In this document: piece by piece, positions 47,368 through 55,031 of the stretch
Layout of the letters: every line of letters begins with the position of its first letter
Position numbering within the stretch: position 1 is the first letter of the stretch
NCBI GenBank assembly: GCA_035551355.1
Contig: DASZNF010000140.1
Coordinates: 1-64,000 of the forward strand
Direction of reading: 5' to 3'
Source: DATATV01 sp035551355
Lineage (GTDB): Bacteria; Actinomycetota; Actinomycetes; Mycobacteriales; Pseudonocardiaceae
DNA length: 64,000 nt
Position numbers and translations under genes: made by a program
Notes under the pieces: model-generated
Told to the model about the DNA's origin: nothing
The model's input: only the letters and a program-made list of their open reading frames with translations
Databases searched by the model: none

Positions 47368-47392
47368 GACGTAACCGAACCGTGATTAGTTC
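47368..47392 (-). promoter_or_regulatory. ECF-type promoter of the sigma/anti-sigma operon
   Basis: On the minus strand TTGAAC (GAAC at 47389-47392) is followed after 17 bases by CGTC (47368-47371). This is the GAAC...CGTC pattern of ECF sigma promoters. The start site would fall near 47360, just ahead of the leader peptide. It suggests that the sigma factor drives its own operon. Confidence 0.6.
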
Positions 47393-47667
47393 AAGGTCAT
47401 CAGGCTGAAGTGGGCGTTGACGTTCACGGAAGTGCGGGTCGGCCCGGTAGGTGGAACAGTCGTGTCGGTATCACACGATTGGCCTAGTCGGTAGCGAAAA
47501 GTAGTCGGCTTTACCGATCTTCCTGCCGCCAACCGGGTGATGAAGCCCTTTGCGCAGGTGAGAGTGGGTGAGGCAGATCGTCATCCGGATATACTGAAAG
47601 TGTTTTACCGGACCCAGCCGAGGGATTTCCGGAGCCCCGAATAAGCGTCGACGGCGGAGGACGAGCG
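47393..47667 (+). other. Intergenic region upstream of the 47668 gene
   Basis: This stretch holds no convincing gene. It is less GC-rich than its surroundings. TATACT at 47590-47595 is a good -10 box for the plus strand, but the matching -35 is poor. GGAGG at 47656-47660 is the ribosome site of the next gene. Confidence 0.5.
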
Positions 47668-48117
47668 GTGTCGGATCGACAGCCGAGCGCAGAAATCGGA
47701 CGCGACCGGGTACCGGGGCAGCGCCGGAGAGGTCCGGTCTGCGAGTACTGCGGGGAGGCGGTGCGCGCGGACCAGTGGCATCGGGCGCTGGTGCCGGATT
47801 CCTCGGTGATTCACCCCGAAGATCCGAGCTTCGACGGCAAGCGCGAGGTGCACGCCTGCGGCCCGGCCCATCTGGACGAGTTGATCCAGGGGGCGCGCAA
47901 ACAGTGGTCGGACGAGCAACTGTGGTTCGGCCGGCTGGCCCGGGCCAGCACCATGCCCGGCATGCGGGTGGTGTCGTTGCGCCGAGTGGGGGATCGGGCC
48001 CGGCTGACCGAGGAGGCGCTGGACCGCGCGCTGGCCTGGAACGCTCGCCGCGCCGACCCGGACACCACTCTGCCCGGCGGGCAGCGGTTGCCGACCACCC
48101 GCCCCGAATCGAACTGA
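47668..48117 (+). CDS. Conserved-looking cysteine-pair protein of unknown function
   Basis: The protein has 149 residues. A basic N-terminus is followed by VCEYCGEAV (CxxC) and, about 35 residues later, HACGPAHL, so a zinc site of C-x2-C...H-x-C or similar is likely. The remainder is helical (ELIQGARKQWSDEQLWFGRL). I do not recognise a named family. GTG 47668 has GGAGG eight bases upstream. It stands alone between the sigma operon and the methyltransferase gene; a nucleic-acid or protein-binding role is plausible but not shown. Confidence 0.7.
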   Translation: MSDRQPSAEIGRDRVPGQRRRGPVCEYCGEAVRADQWHRALVPDSSVIHPEDPSFDGKREVHACGPAHLDELIQGARKQWSDEQLWFGRLARASTMPGMRVVSLRRVGDRARLTEEALDRALAWNARRADPDTTLPGGQRLPTTRPESN

Positions 48118-48301
48118 TCCCTCCGTTCGTGCCGCTGAGGGCGGGATAGGATGCGGACCGGGCCCGATCGGTGGGCCCGTGGCACCGAGGAGGTGAGACC
48201 CATTACCGCTCGTGCTGGCCGGGTGCTCACCCCGAACGGTCTCGCCGGAATTCCGGCGTAGCGGGCCGGAGCGCCCAGCCCCGGAATCCGAAAGGCGCTC
48301 C

Positions 48302-49099
48302 ATGTCATTGTCCGTCCCCGATTCTTCCGTGCTGATCGCCCGGCTGCGGGCCGCCGGGTGCGTGTTCGCCGAGGACGAGGCGCGGCTGTTGCTGGACACC
48401 GCGCGCACCCCGGACGAACTGGCCGCCATGGTCAACCGCCGGATCGACGGGCTGCCGCTGGAACAGGTCCTGGGCTGGGCCGGGTTCCACGGCCTGCGGA
48501 TCGCGCTCGAGCCCGGGGTGTTCGTGCCCCGGAGGCGCACCGAATTCCTTGTGCGGCAAGCAATCCAGTGGGCCCGGCCGGGCGCGGTGGTGCTGGATCT
48601 GTGTTGCGGGTCGGGCGCGCTGGGAGCGGCGCTGGCGGCGGCGGTTCCGGACGTGGAGTCCTATGCGGCGGACGTCGATCCGGTCGCGGTGCGCTGCGCC
48701 CGGCGGAATCTGCCCGGTGGGCAGGTTTACCTCGGCGATTTGTTCGACCCGGTGCCGGAGGCGCTGCGCGGGCGGGTGGATGTGTTGCTGGCCAACGTTC
48801 CCTACGTGCCCAGCAGTCACATTCCTTTGCTGCCAATGGAAGCCCGCGACCACGAACCGCGGACCGCGCTCGACGGCGGGGCCGACGGGCTGGACGTGTT
48901 GCGCCGGGTCGCCGCGCGGGCCCGATTCTGGCTGGCGCCGGGCGGTGCGTTGTTCACCGAGGCGGCCGAAGAGCAGGCCGTCGTGGCCGCGGACGTGCTG
49001 GGCGCGGCCGGTCTGCGCACCGAGATTCTCAGCGACCGGACCGATCCGGACGCCGGCCCGATCACCGCGGTGATCGCCACCCGCCCGCAAACCGGCTGA
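48302..49099 (+). CDS. PrmC/HemK-related protein-glutamine methyltransferase
   Basis: The 265-residue class I methyltransferase has the SAM motif VLDLCCGSGALG (residues 97-108) and a PrmC-like N-terminal helical part (LPLEQVLGWAGFHGLRI). The substrate-site motif is NVPY at 165-168 instead of NPPY of true PrmC. This variation marks a related group annotated as putative N5-glutamine methyltransferases whose target is not known. It is therefore probably not the release-factor enzyme of the cell. The ATG at 48302 lies behind AGGCGCTCC-type sequence without a strong site. Confidence 0.85.
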   Translation: MSLSVPDSSVLIARLRAAGCVFAEDEARLLLDTARTPDELAAMVNRRIDGLPLEQVLGWAGFHGLRIALEPGVFVPRRRTEFLVRQAIQWARPGAVVLDLCCGSGALGAALAAAVPDVESYAADVDPVAVRCARRNLPGGQVYLGDLFDPVPEALRGRVDVLLANVPYVPSSHIPLLPMEARDHEPRTALDGGADGLDVLRRVAARARFWLAPGGALFTEAAEEQAVVAADVLGAAGLRTEILSDRTDPDAGPITAVIATRPQTG

Positions 49100-49130
49100 G
49101 CGCCACCCGCCAGACGTCCGGCTGAGGCGC

Positions 49131-50189
49131 TTACCCGAGCGTGACCACCCGGCGTTCGGCGGCCGCGGTGCGCGCGGCCTCGATCACCTCCAGTGCGGCC
49201 AGCGCGCCCGCCGGGTCCACCGGATACGCGCCCTCGCCTCGCACCGCGTCCCGGACCTCGGTGTAGAACCGTTCGTAGCAACCGGTTTCCGTCGGCACTC
49301 GCTCGATCTGGTCGTTCACGCCGAGGGTGCCCGCGTCGGATTCCGGTTCCACGCCCCAGCCCGGCGTGCCCGGCAGAATCCCGGCCAGCACCTGCGGTTC
49401 CTGCACGTCCAGGCCGTACTTGGTGAACGTGGCCGCATCACCGAGCACCCGGAACCGCGGATTGCGGGTGGCGGCCAGCGCGCTGGCCCACAGGTGCGAG
49501 CGCACCCCGTTCGCGTGCCGCAGCGCGACGAACGTGTCGTCGTCGACCTGCGCGCCGGCCCGGCGCCGGTCCAGTTCGGCGTACACCTCGGTGACCGGGC
49601 CGAACAGCTGCAGCGCCTGGTCGACGATGTGCGCGCCCAGGTCGTAGAGCAGGCCGCCGGCCTCGGCCGGGTCGCCCAGTTCCCGCCAGTTGTCCTTGGG
49701 CTTGGGCACCCACCGGTCGTAGCGCGACTCGAACCGGAACACCTCGCCCAGCCGCCCGGAGTCCAGCACCTTGCGCACGGTCCGGAAATCCGAGTCGTAG
49801 CGCCGGTTCTGGAACACGGTCAGCCCGACCCCGGCGGCCGCGGCCGCGTCGATCACCTGCCGGGCCGCGGCCGCGGTCGGGGCGAACGGCTTGTCCACCA
49901 CCAACGGCTTGCCCGCCTCGATGGCCCGCAGGGCCAGCGGCACATGGGTCCGGTTGGGTGTGCTGACCACGATCAGGTCCAGCTCGTCGACGGCGGCGAA
50001 CAGCGCGTCCGGGCCGGGCAGCACGGCCGCGCCCGGATAGCCGTCCCGGGCGTGCGCGGCCCGCTCCGGATTGGCGGTGACGATGGCCGCGACCGTCAGG
50101 CCGGGGGTGGCGCGGGTCAGCGGAGCGTGAAACCGCTGCCCGCCGATGCCGTAGCCGAGGATGCCGACGCGCAGGTCCGATGAGCTCAT
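49131..50189 (-). CDS. Gfo/Idh/MocA family oxidoreductase
   Basis: The 352-residue NAD(P)-dependent sugar or cyclitol dehydrogenase has the Rossmann motif GILGYGIGGQRFH, the EAGKPLVVDKPFAPT motif with the catalytic Lys, and a C-terminal domain with GGLLYDLGAHIVDQAL, whose Asp and His are typical. Family members oxidise inositol, sugars or sugar-nucleotides. The divergent ROK regulator and the palindrome between them suggest control by a sugar. The exact substrate is unknown. Confidence 0.92.
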   Translation of the reverse strand: MSSSDLRVGILGYGIGGQRFHAPLTRATPGLTVAAIVTANPERAAHARDGYPGAAVLPGPDALFAAVDELDLIVVSTPNRTHVPLALRAIEAGKPLVVDKPFAPTAAAARQVIDAAAAAGVGLTVFQNRRYDSDFRTVRKVLDSGRLGEVFRFESRYDRWVPKPKDNWRELGDPAEAGGLLYDLGAHIVDQALQLFGPVTEVYAELDRRRAGAQVDDDTFVALRHANGVRSHLWASALAATRNPRFRVLGDAATFTKYGLDVQEPQVLAGILPGTPGWGVEPESDAGTLGVNDQIERVPTETGCYERFYTEVRDAVRGEGAYPVDPAGALAALEVIEAARTAAAERRVVTLG

Positions 50190-50193
50190 GCCG

Positions 50194-50220
50194 CAATTAC
50201 ACAACAGTGTTGCGAAATTG
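50194..50220. promoter_or_regulatory. 27-bp palindromic operator between the Gfo/Idh and ROK genes
   Basis: The site reads CAATT at one end and AATTG at the other (50194-50198 and 50216-50220), around a core CAACAGTGTTG (50202-50212). Twenty-two of 27 positions are symmetric, and the site is AT-rich in a GC-rich region. It is centred in the 56-bp divergent gap and is the expected binding site of the ROK protein. Confidence 0.7.
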
Positions 50221-50245
50221 GCCAGGGATGCGGCACGATCGGGCC

Positions 50246-51385
50246 GTGAGCAGCTCCGGACCGACCGCGGGGGTGAACCTGGGCGGCCTGCGCAGGCACA
50301 ACCGGACCCTGCTGCTGGACCGGATCCGCCGCGCCGGCGGGTGCAGCCGCGGCGAGCTGGCCGCGCGCAGCGGGCTGACCCAGCAGGCGGTGTCCAAGAT
50401 CGTGCGCGAGCTGACCGCCGCCGGCGTGCTGGACGAGCAGCGCCAGCCGCCGAGCGGGGTGGGAAAACCGGGCTCGCTGCTGCGGGTGCGCGCCGACGCC
50501 CGGCACGCCATCGGCGCGCAACTGGACCGCGACCAGATCCGGCTGGTGCGCACCGATCTGCTCGGCGCGGTGCGCGACCGGCGGGTCATCCCGCTGGCCA
50601 CGGGGTTCACCCCGGACGACGCGGTGGCGGCCATCGCCACCGGCGTCACCGAATTGACGGAGGATCGGGACCGGTTGCTGGGCCTGGGGGTTGGCGGGCT
50701 CGGGCCGCTGGATCACCGCACCGGCGTGCTGACCGCGCCGACCAACCTGCCCGGCTGGCACGCGGTCCCGCTCCGCGACCGGCTGGCCGACGCCACCGGG
50801 ATTCCGGTGGTGGTGGACAAGGACACCAACGCCGCCGCGGTCGCGCACGCCTGGCCGGCCGGCGGGCCGCTGCCGGCCACCGCCGTGGTGCTGGTCGGCA
50901 CCGGGATCGGCGCCGGCCTGGTCATCGACTCCCGGCTCTACCGCGGGCCGCGCACCAACGCGGGGGAGTTCGGGCACACCACCCTCGACCACGCCGGACC
51001 GCGCTGCGGCTGCGGCCGGCGGGGCTGCGTGGAGGTGCTGCACAACGCGGCGCTGGCCGCGGGCGACCCGGCCGAGGCGGCCCGGCTGCTCGGCATCGGG
51101 CTGGCCGATCTGGTGCAGATCCTGGACCTGGAACGCCTGGTGCTGGCCGGCCGGACCGTGCAGGCCGCGCCCGGGCTGTACCGGGACACCGTGGCCGCGC
51201 TGCTGGCCGAATCGCTGCCGGTGCCGCACTGGCAACGCATCGAGCTGGTGGTCGACGAACTGGGCGCGGATGTGGTGGCCGTGGGCGCGGCGGCCGAGGT
51301 GCTGGCCGGGTTCTACGCCGAGCCGAGCCCGTGCCCGGGACAGGGTGATCGACCCCACGACGCGATCACCGAACCAGGCCGGTAA
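50246..51385 (+). CDS. ROK family transcriptional regulator
   Basis: The 379-residue protein has an N-terminal winged helix (LLDRIRRAGGCSRGELAARS, GLTQQAVSKIVRELTAAG) and a ROK sugar-kinase-like domain with DKDTNAAAVAHAW, LVGTGIGAGLVID and the zinc motif CGCGRRGCVEV. Members (NagC, Mlc, XylR) bind sugars and repress catabolic genes. GTG 50246 was chosen as it precedes the DNA-binding part; ATG 50228 is an alternative. It is divergent from the Gfo/Idh gene, with a strong palindrome between. Confidence 0.92.
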   Translation: MSSSGPTAGVNLGGLRRHNRTLLLDRIRRAGGCSRGELAARSGLTQQAVSKIVRELTAAGVLDEQRQPPSGVGKPGSLLRVRADARHAIGAQLDRDQIRLVRTDLLGAVRDRRVIPLATGFTPDDAVAAIATGVTELTEDRDRLLGLGVGGLGPLDHRTGVLTAPTNLPGWHAVPLRDRLADATGIPVVVDKDTNAAAVAHAWPAGGPLPATAVVLVGTGIGAGLVIDSRLYRGPRTNAGEFGHTTLDHAGPRCGCGRRGCVEVLHNAALAAGDPAEAARLLGIGLADLVQILDLERLVLAGRTVQAAPGLYRDTVAALLAESLPVPHWQRIELVVDELGADVVAVGAAAEVLAGFYAEPSPCPGQGDRPHDAITEPGR

Positions 51386-51401
51386 AATCGATCCAGTCAC
51401 G

Positions 51402-51442
51402 GTGGTGGGGCCCACCACGTCCGCTCGGGCATCGTCCGATGC
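51402..51442 (+). terminator. Two hairpins between the ROK and crcB genes
   Basis: GTGGTGGG-G-CCCACCAC (51402-51418) and GCATC-GTCC-GATGC (51429-51442) follow the ROK stop. The first is probably a terminator. The pair lies about 80 bp before crcB, where a fluoride riboswitch could be expected, but the sequence does not show that motif's conserved core. Confidence 0.45.
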
Positions 51443-51523
51443 GGAGGAACCGCGGCACCGACGCCGCCAATGGTCCCTTCTCCAGGTCCTGGCCACCGGC
51501 CGGGCTTGAGCAGGAGGTCTGTT

Positions 51524-52069
51524 GTGTCTGGTGAGCGTGATGCGGACGTTGTCGCGAATACCACTCTCTTCGTCGAGTCCATCGACTCCGATGTCGACCT
51601 GCACGTCGAGGCCCAGCGCCAGGAGTTCTCCTGGGCACACGCCTCGGTCCTGCTGGTGATCGGGCTGGGCGGCGGGATCGGCGCGCTGGCCCGCTGCGGC
51701 CTGGCCCAGTCGCTGCCCACCACGCCCGGGCACTTCCCGTGGGGCACGTTCTGGACCAACGTGGTCGGCTGCCTGTGCATCGGGGTGCTGATGGTGCTGA
51801 TCACCGAGGTGTTCCCGGCCCACCGGCTGATCCGGCCGTTCCTCGGCGTCGGCGTGCTCGGCGGATTCACCACGTTTTCCACCTATGCCGTGGAATTCCG
51901 CGGGCTGCTGGCGCCCGGTTCGGTGCTGCTGGCCTTCGGCTACCTGGTCGGCACCCTGCTGGCCGCGTTCGTCGCGGTCGGTGTCGGCGTGCTGGTCACC
52001 CGCAGGCTGACCGGAAGGCACCGGCAACGCGCGCAGCGAGTCGAGCGCGAGGCGGTGCCGGTGGCATGA
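51524..52069 (+). CDS. crcB: Fluoride exporter CrcB/FluC, first subunit
   Basis: The 181-residue protein has four membrane helices and the Fluc motifs GGGIGALARCGLAQ, GTFWTNVVGC and GFTTFSTYAVEF. It has an unusual hydrophilic N-terminal tail of about 35 residues. Fluc channels are dual-topology dimers that let fluoride leave the cell. Here two genes in tandem probably give a heterodimer. GTG 51524 lies behind AGGAGG. The stop overlaps the next crcB by 4 bases. Confidence 0.94.
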   Translation: MSGERDADVVANTTLFVESIDSDVDLHVEAQRQEFSWAHASVLLVIGLGGGIGALARCGLAQSLPTTPGHFPWGTFWTNVVGCLCIGVLMVLITEVFPAHRLIRPFLGVGVLGGFTTFSTYAVEFRGLLAPGSVLLAFGYLVGTLLAAFVAVGVGVLVTRRLTGRHRQRAQRVEREAVPVA

Positions 52070-52434
52070 CGGTGGCACTGGTTTTCCTCGGCGCCGTCGT
52101 CGGCGCGCCGCTGCGGTACCTGACCGACCGGACCGTGCAGGCCAAGCACGACACCGTGTTCCCGTGGGGCACGCTGTCGGTGAACGTCGTGGGCTGCCTG
52201 ATCCTGGGCAGCCTGGCCGGGGCCGGGCACGCCCTGCCCACCGCGGTGTCGGCCCTGCTGGGCACCGGTTTCTGCGGCGCACTGACCACCTACAGCACGT
52301 TCAGCTACGAGACCTTCCGGCTGGCCGAGCAGCGCACCTACTTCTACGCCGCGGCCAACGTGCTGATCAGCGTGATCGCCGGGGTGGGCGCCGCGCTGCT
52401 GGGCTACACCATCGTGGCCTCGGCGGTCGGCTGA
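52066..52434 (+). CDS. crcB: Fluoride exporter CrcB/FluC, second subunit
   Basis: The 122-residue protein has four membrane helices: GAVVGAPLRYLTDR, GTLSVNVVGCLILG and GALTTYSTFSYETF carry the Asn, Phe and Thr residues that line the pore and the sodium site. It is the short standard form and pairs with the longer first subunit. The ATGA overlap ensures equal translation. Confidence 0.95.
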   Translation: MTVALVFLGAVVGAPLRYLTDRTVQAKHDTVFPWGTLSVNVVGCLILGSLAGAGHALPTAVSALLGTGFCGALTTYSTFSYETFRLAEQRTYFYAAANVLISVIAGVGAALLGYTIVASAVG

Positions 52435-52435
52435 G

Positions 52436-52648
52436 TCAGGAGCTGCCGGTCTTGCGCCGGGCCCGCCACAGGCTCCACGGCAGCACCACGACCACCGCGA
52501 CCGGCACCACCCACCAGGCAGGCACCCCGGCCTGGTCCAGCCCGAAGGTCACCGCGAGGGCGAGCACCACGGCCACCGCCACCCGCCAGTCGTCGCCGAC
52601 CACGAAGTCGTAGACGAACGCGCCGAACGCGCGCAGCCGGGCGATCAC
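52436..52648 (-). CDS. Small two-helix membrane protein
   Basis: A 70-residue protein with two hydrophobic stretches (VAVAVVLALAVTFGLD and WWVVPVAVVVVLPWSLW) and a basic end. The GTG start overlaps the stop of the COG4280-type gene by 4 bases, so it is co-translated with it. No family is recognised. It may be an accessory subunit of that membrane protein. It converges on crcB with a single base between. Confidence 0.7.
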   Translation of the reverse strand: MIARLRAFGAFVYDFVVGDDWRVAVAVVLALAVTFGLDQAGVPAWWVVPVAVVVVLPWSLWRARRKTGSS

Positions 52649-53394
52649 GAGGTCACCTCGGCCGGTGTGCGGCTGGGTCGGCGCAGCACGGCCACCAGCA
52701 GCAACGCGAACACCGCGATCGCGGGCACGATGCCCAGCAGCGCGGCGTCCGAGCCGGGCCAGTGCGCGCCGGCGCCCTCGCTGCCCCAGAACGTGCCGAA
52801 CGCGGTGAGCATCACGCCGACCACGAACTTCATGGTGTTCTCCGGCACCCGGGCCAGCGGCGCGCGCACCGCGACCCCGGCCACGGCGACCGCCAGCACG
52901 GCCAGCACCGCGGCCAGCGCGGCCAGTGGGACGTCGTGCTGGTTGGCGCCGAAGGTCAGCGCGATGAACGCGACCTCGAGGCCCTCCAGCAGCACGCCCT
53001 TGAACGACAGGGTGAAGGCGTACCAGTCGGCCACCACACCCCGGGATTGCGCGGCGGCCGTCTGGGCGCCGGCCAGTTCCCGGGCGTAGATGGCCTCCTC
53101 GTCGTGCAGCGCCTTGTGCCCGCTGGCCCGCAGCACGGCTTTGCGCAGCCATTGCAGGCCGAAGATCAGCAACAGCCCGCCGACCACCAGGCGCAGCGCG
53201 CCCAGCGGGATCGCGGTGAGGGCCGGTCCGAGCGCGGCCACGATCACCGCCAGCACGACCAGGGCGGCGCCGATGCCGTAGCCGGTCGATCGCCAGTCCC
53301 GCGCGGTGCCCGCGGCCAGCACGATGGTCAGTGCCTCCACGGCCTCCACGACGCAGGCCAGGAACACGGCGAGGAACAGTGCTCCGCCGGTCAC
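52645..53394 (-). CDS. COG4280-type polytopic membrane protein
   Basis: This 249-residue protein has about seven membrane helices. The two internal repeats contain acidic signatures in the membrane: CVVEAVEALTIVLAAG near the start and GVLLEGLEVAFIALTFG in the middle. The pattern matches predicted membrane proteins of COG4280 and recalls cation exchangers (TMEM165/GDT1-like) with E-x-G/E-x-x-T repeats, but transport has not been shown. GTG 53394 has AAGGAGG five bases upstream. It is followed by the 70-residue membrane protein. Confidence 0.75.
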   Translation of the reverse strand: MTGGALFLAVFLACVVEAVEALTIVLAAGTARDWRSTGYGIGAALVVLAVIVAALGPALTAIPLGALRLVVGGLLLIFGLQWLRKAVLRASGHKALHDEEAIYARELAGAQTAAAQSRGVVADWYAFTLSFKGVLLEGLEVAFIALTFGANQHDVPLAALAAVLAVLAVAVAGVAVRAPLARVPENTMKFVVGVMLTAFGTFWGSEGAGAHWPGSDAALLGIVPAIAVFALLLVAVLRRPSRTPAEVTS

Positions 53395-53480
53395 GGCCGC
53401 CTCCTTCCGCGCGCCCATGCGGCGCGACCGGCCAATAGTAACAGCCGTTAGATTGTCGTTTTGACGATCGTTGTAGCCGG

Positions 53481-54881
53481 TCAGGAGGCTCGGCGGCGGG
53501 CGACGGTGGCGCGGGTGGCGACCAGGGTGAGCGCGGCCGCGACCAGCAGGGTGATCAGCGCGGGCCCGGCCCCGGTGTCGTGGGCCAGGTGCAGGGTGAG
53601 GGTGACCAGGGCGACGCCCAGCGCGGTGCCCAGCGCCCGGGTCATGTTGACCAGCCCGCCACCGGTGCCGGCCGACCGGGCCGGGATGGCGGTCATGATC
53701 ATCGCGTTGTTGGCCGGGGTGAACACGCCGAGGCCAAGCCCGAGCACGGCCAGTTCGGGCACCAGTTCGGCCGGGCCCAGCGGCAGCAGCAGGGCGGCGG
53801 CCAGCGCGGGCAGGCACAGCGCGGTGCCCAGCGTGCACCGGGTCCGGTCGGTCCAGCCGGCCGGCAGCACCCGGTCGGCCAGGGTGGCGGCCAGCGCGAA
53901 CCCGGCGGGCAACGCGGTCAGCACCAGGCCGGTGCCCGCCGCCGGATAACCGCGCTGGGTCAGCACGATCGGCACCAGCACCAGCGGCCCGAACAGCACC
54001 AGGTAGCCGCCCAGCGCGGCCAGCAGTCCGCTGCGCACCGCGCGTTCGGCCAGCAGCGCCAGGTCCACCAGCGGCTTGACCGCCGAGCGCTGCCTGCGCA
54101 CGAACGCCACTCCGGCCAGCGCGGCCAGCACGAACAGCGCGACCACCGCGACGGCCGGCAGGTGCAGGCCGGAGGCGGCGGACACGGCCAGCAGTCCGGT
54201 GGTGGTCACGGCGGCCAGCAGAGTCAGGCCGCGCCAGTCGAACCCGGTGATCGGGGTGTGTTCCCGGGTTCGTGGCAGCAGGTAGTACCCGGCCAGCACG
54301 CCGAGCACGCCGACCGGCACGTTGATCACGAACACCCAGCGCCAGCCCACCGCGGTGACCAGGATGCCGCCGAGGGTGGGCCCCAGCGCGAGGCCGAGGG
54401 CCTGGGCGGCGGCCTGCACGCCCAGCGCGGCCCGCACTCGGGGGCGCGGCGCGCTGATGGTGACCAGGGCGACGCTGTTGGCCTGCAGCATGGCCGCGCC
54501 CGCGGCCTGCACCACCCGGAACAGCACCAGCGCGAGCAGGCTGGGGGCCAGCCCGCACAGCGCCGAGGCGAGGGTGAACACCACGAAGCCGTAGAGGTAG
54601 AGCAGCTTGCGGCCGCGCGCGTCGGCCAGCCGGCCCACCGGGATCAGCGCGGCGACCAGGGTGAGCAGGTAGGACAGCGACACCCATTCCACCGCGGCCA
54701 GCGAGGTGTGGAATTCCGCGCGCAGGGCCGGGTAGGTCAGCGTGACGATGCTGGCGTCCAGTTGGCCCATGAATGCGCCGAGGCACACGGTGGCGACCGC
54801 GAACCACCAGCCGTTGGCCGAGGAACGGACGGCCTCGGGGCGGATGCGCTCGGCCAGCAGCACGGTGCGCCAGTCGGTCAT
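53481..54881 (-). CDS. MFS drug exporter, DHA2 (14-helix, EmrB/QacA-like)
   Basis: The 466-residue protein has 13-14 membrane helices. Helix 1 carries the MGQLDASIVTLTYPAL motif, loop 2/3 GRLADARGRKLLYLYG, and motif C is GVQAAAQALGLALGPTLGG. These are DHA2 features and point to proton-driven export of drugs or metabolites. ATG 54881 lies behind GAGGAA. The divergent gap to lgt contains small palindromes that may bind a regulator, but no regulator gene is adjacent. Confidence 0.92.
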   Translation of the reverse strand: MTDWRTVLLAERIRPEAVRSSANGWWFAVATVCLGAFMGQLDASIVTLTYPALRAEFHTSLAAVEWVSLSYLLTLVAALIPVGRLADARGRKLLYLYGFVVFTLASALCGLAPSLLALVLFRVVQAAGAAMLQANSVALVTISAPRPRVRAALGVQAAAQALGLALGPTLGGILVTAVGWRWVFVINVPVGVLGVLAGYYLLPRTREHTPITGFDWRGLTLLAAVTTTGLLAVSAASGLHLPAVAVVALFVLAALAGVAFVRRQRSAVKPLVDLALLAERAVRSGLLAALGGYLVLFGPLVLVPIVLTQRGYPAAGTGLVLTALPAGFALAATLADRVLPAGWTDRTRCTLGTALCLPALAAALLLPLGPAELVPELAVLGLGLGVFTPANNAMIMTAIPARSAGTGGGLVNMTRALGTALGVALVTLTLHLAHDTGAGPALITLLVAAALTLVATRATVARRRAS

Positions 54882-54916
54882 CGGCGGGGTTCCTCGGTGG
54901 TTGCCACGAGTCAACT

Positions 54917-54943
54917 ATATCTGTGTCAGACATAATCTGATAT
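54917..54943. promoter_or_regulatory. AT-rich palindromic segment upstream of the MFS gene
   Basis: ATATC (54917-54921) and GATAT (54939-54943) flank TGTC-A-GACA (54924-54932). The region is strikingly AT-rich for this genome and lies 36 bp upstream of the exporter start, so it likely holds its promoter and perhaps an operator. Confidence 0.35.
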
Positions 54944-55031
54944 CGACAGAAGCCGTGACCTGCGCAACTGGCCCGCGTGTGTTCGCTCGAACTTGACCGT
55001 GATGGGACACCGGCGCTGTTACTGTGCCGCC

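Noticed and set aside
51386..51523. Fluoride riboswitch upstream of crcB
   Set aside because: Hairpins are present, but I could not identify the conserved core or pseudoknot segments of the crcB motif, so it is not called.
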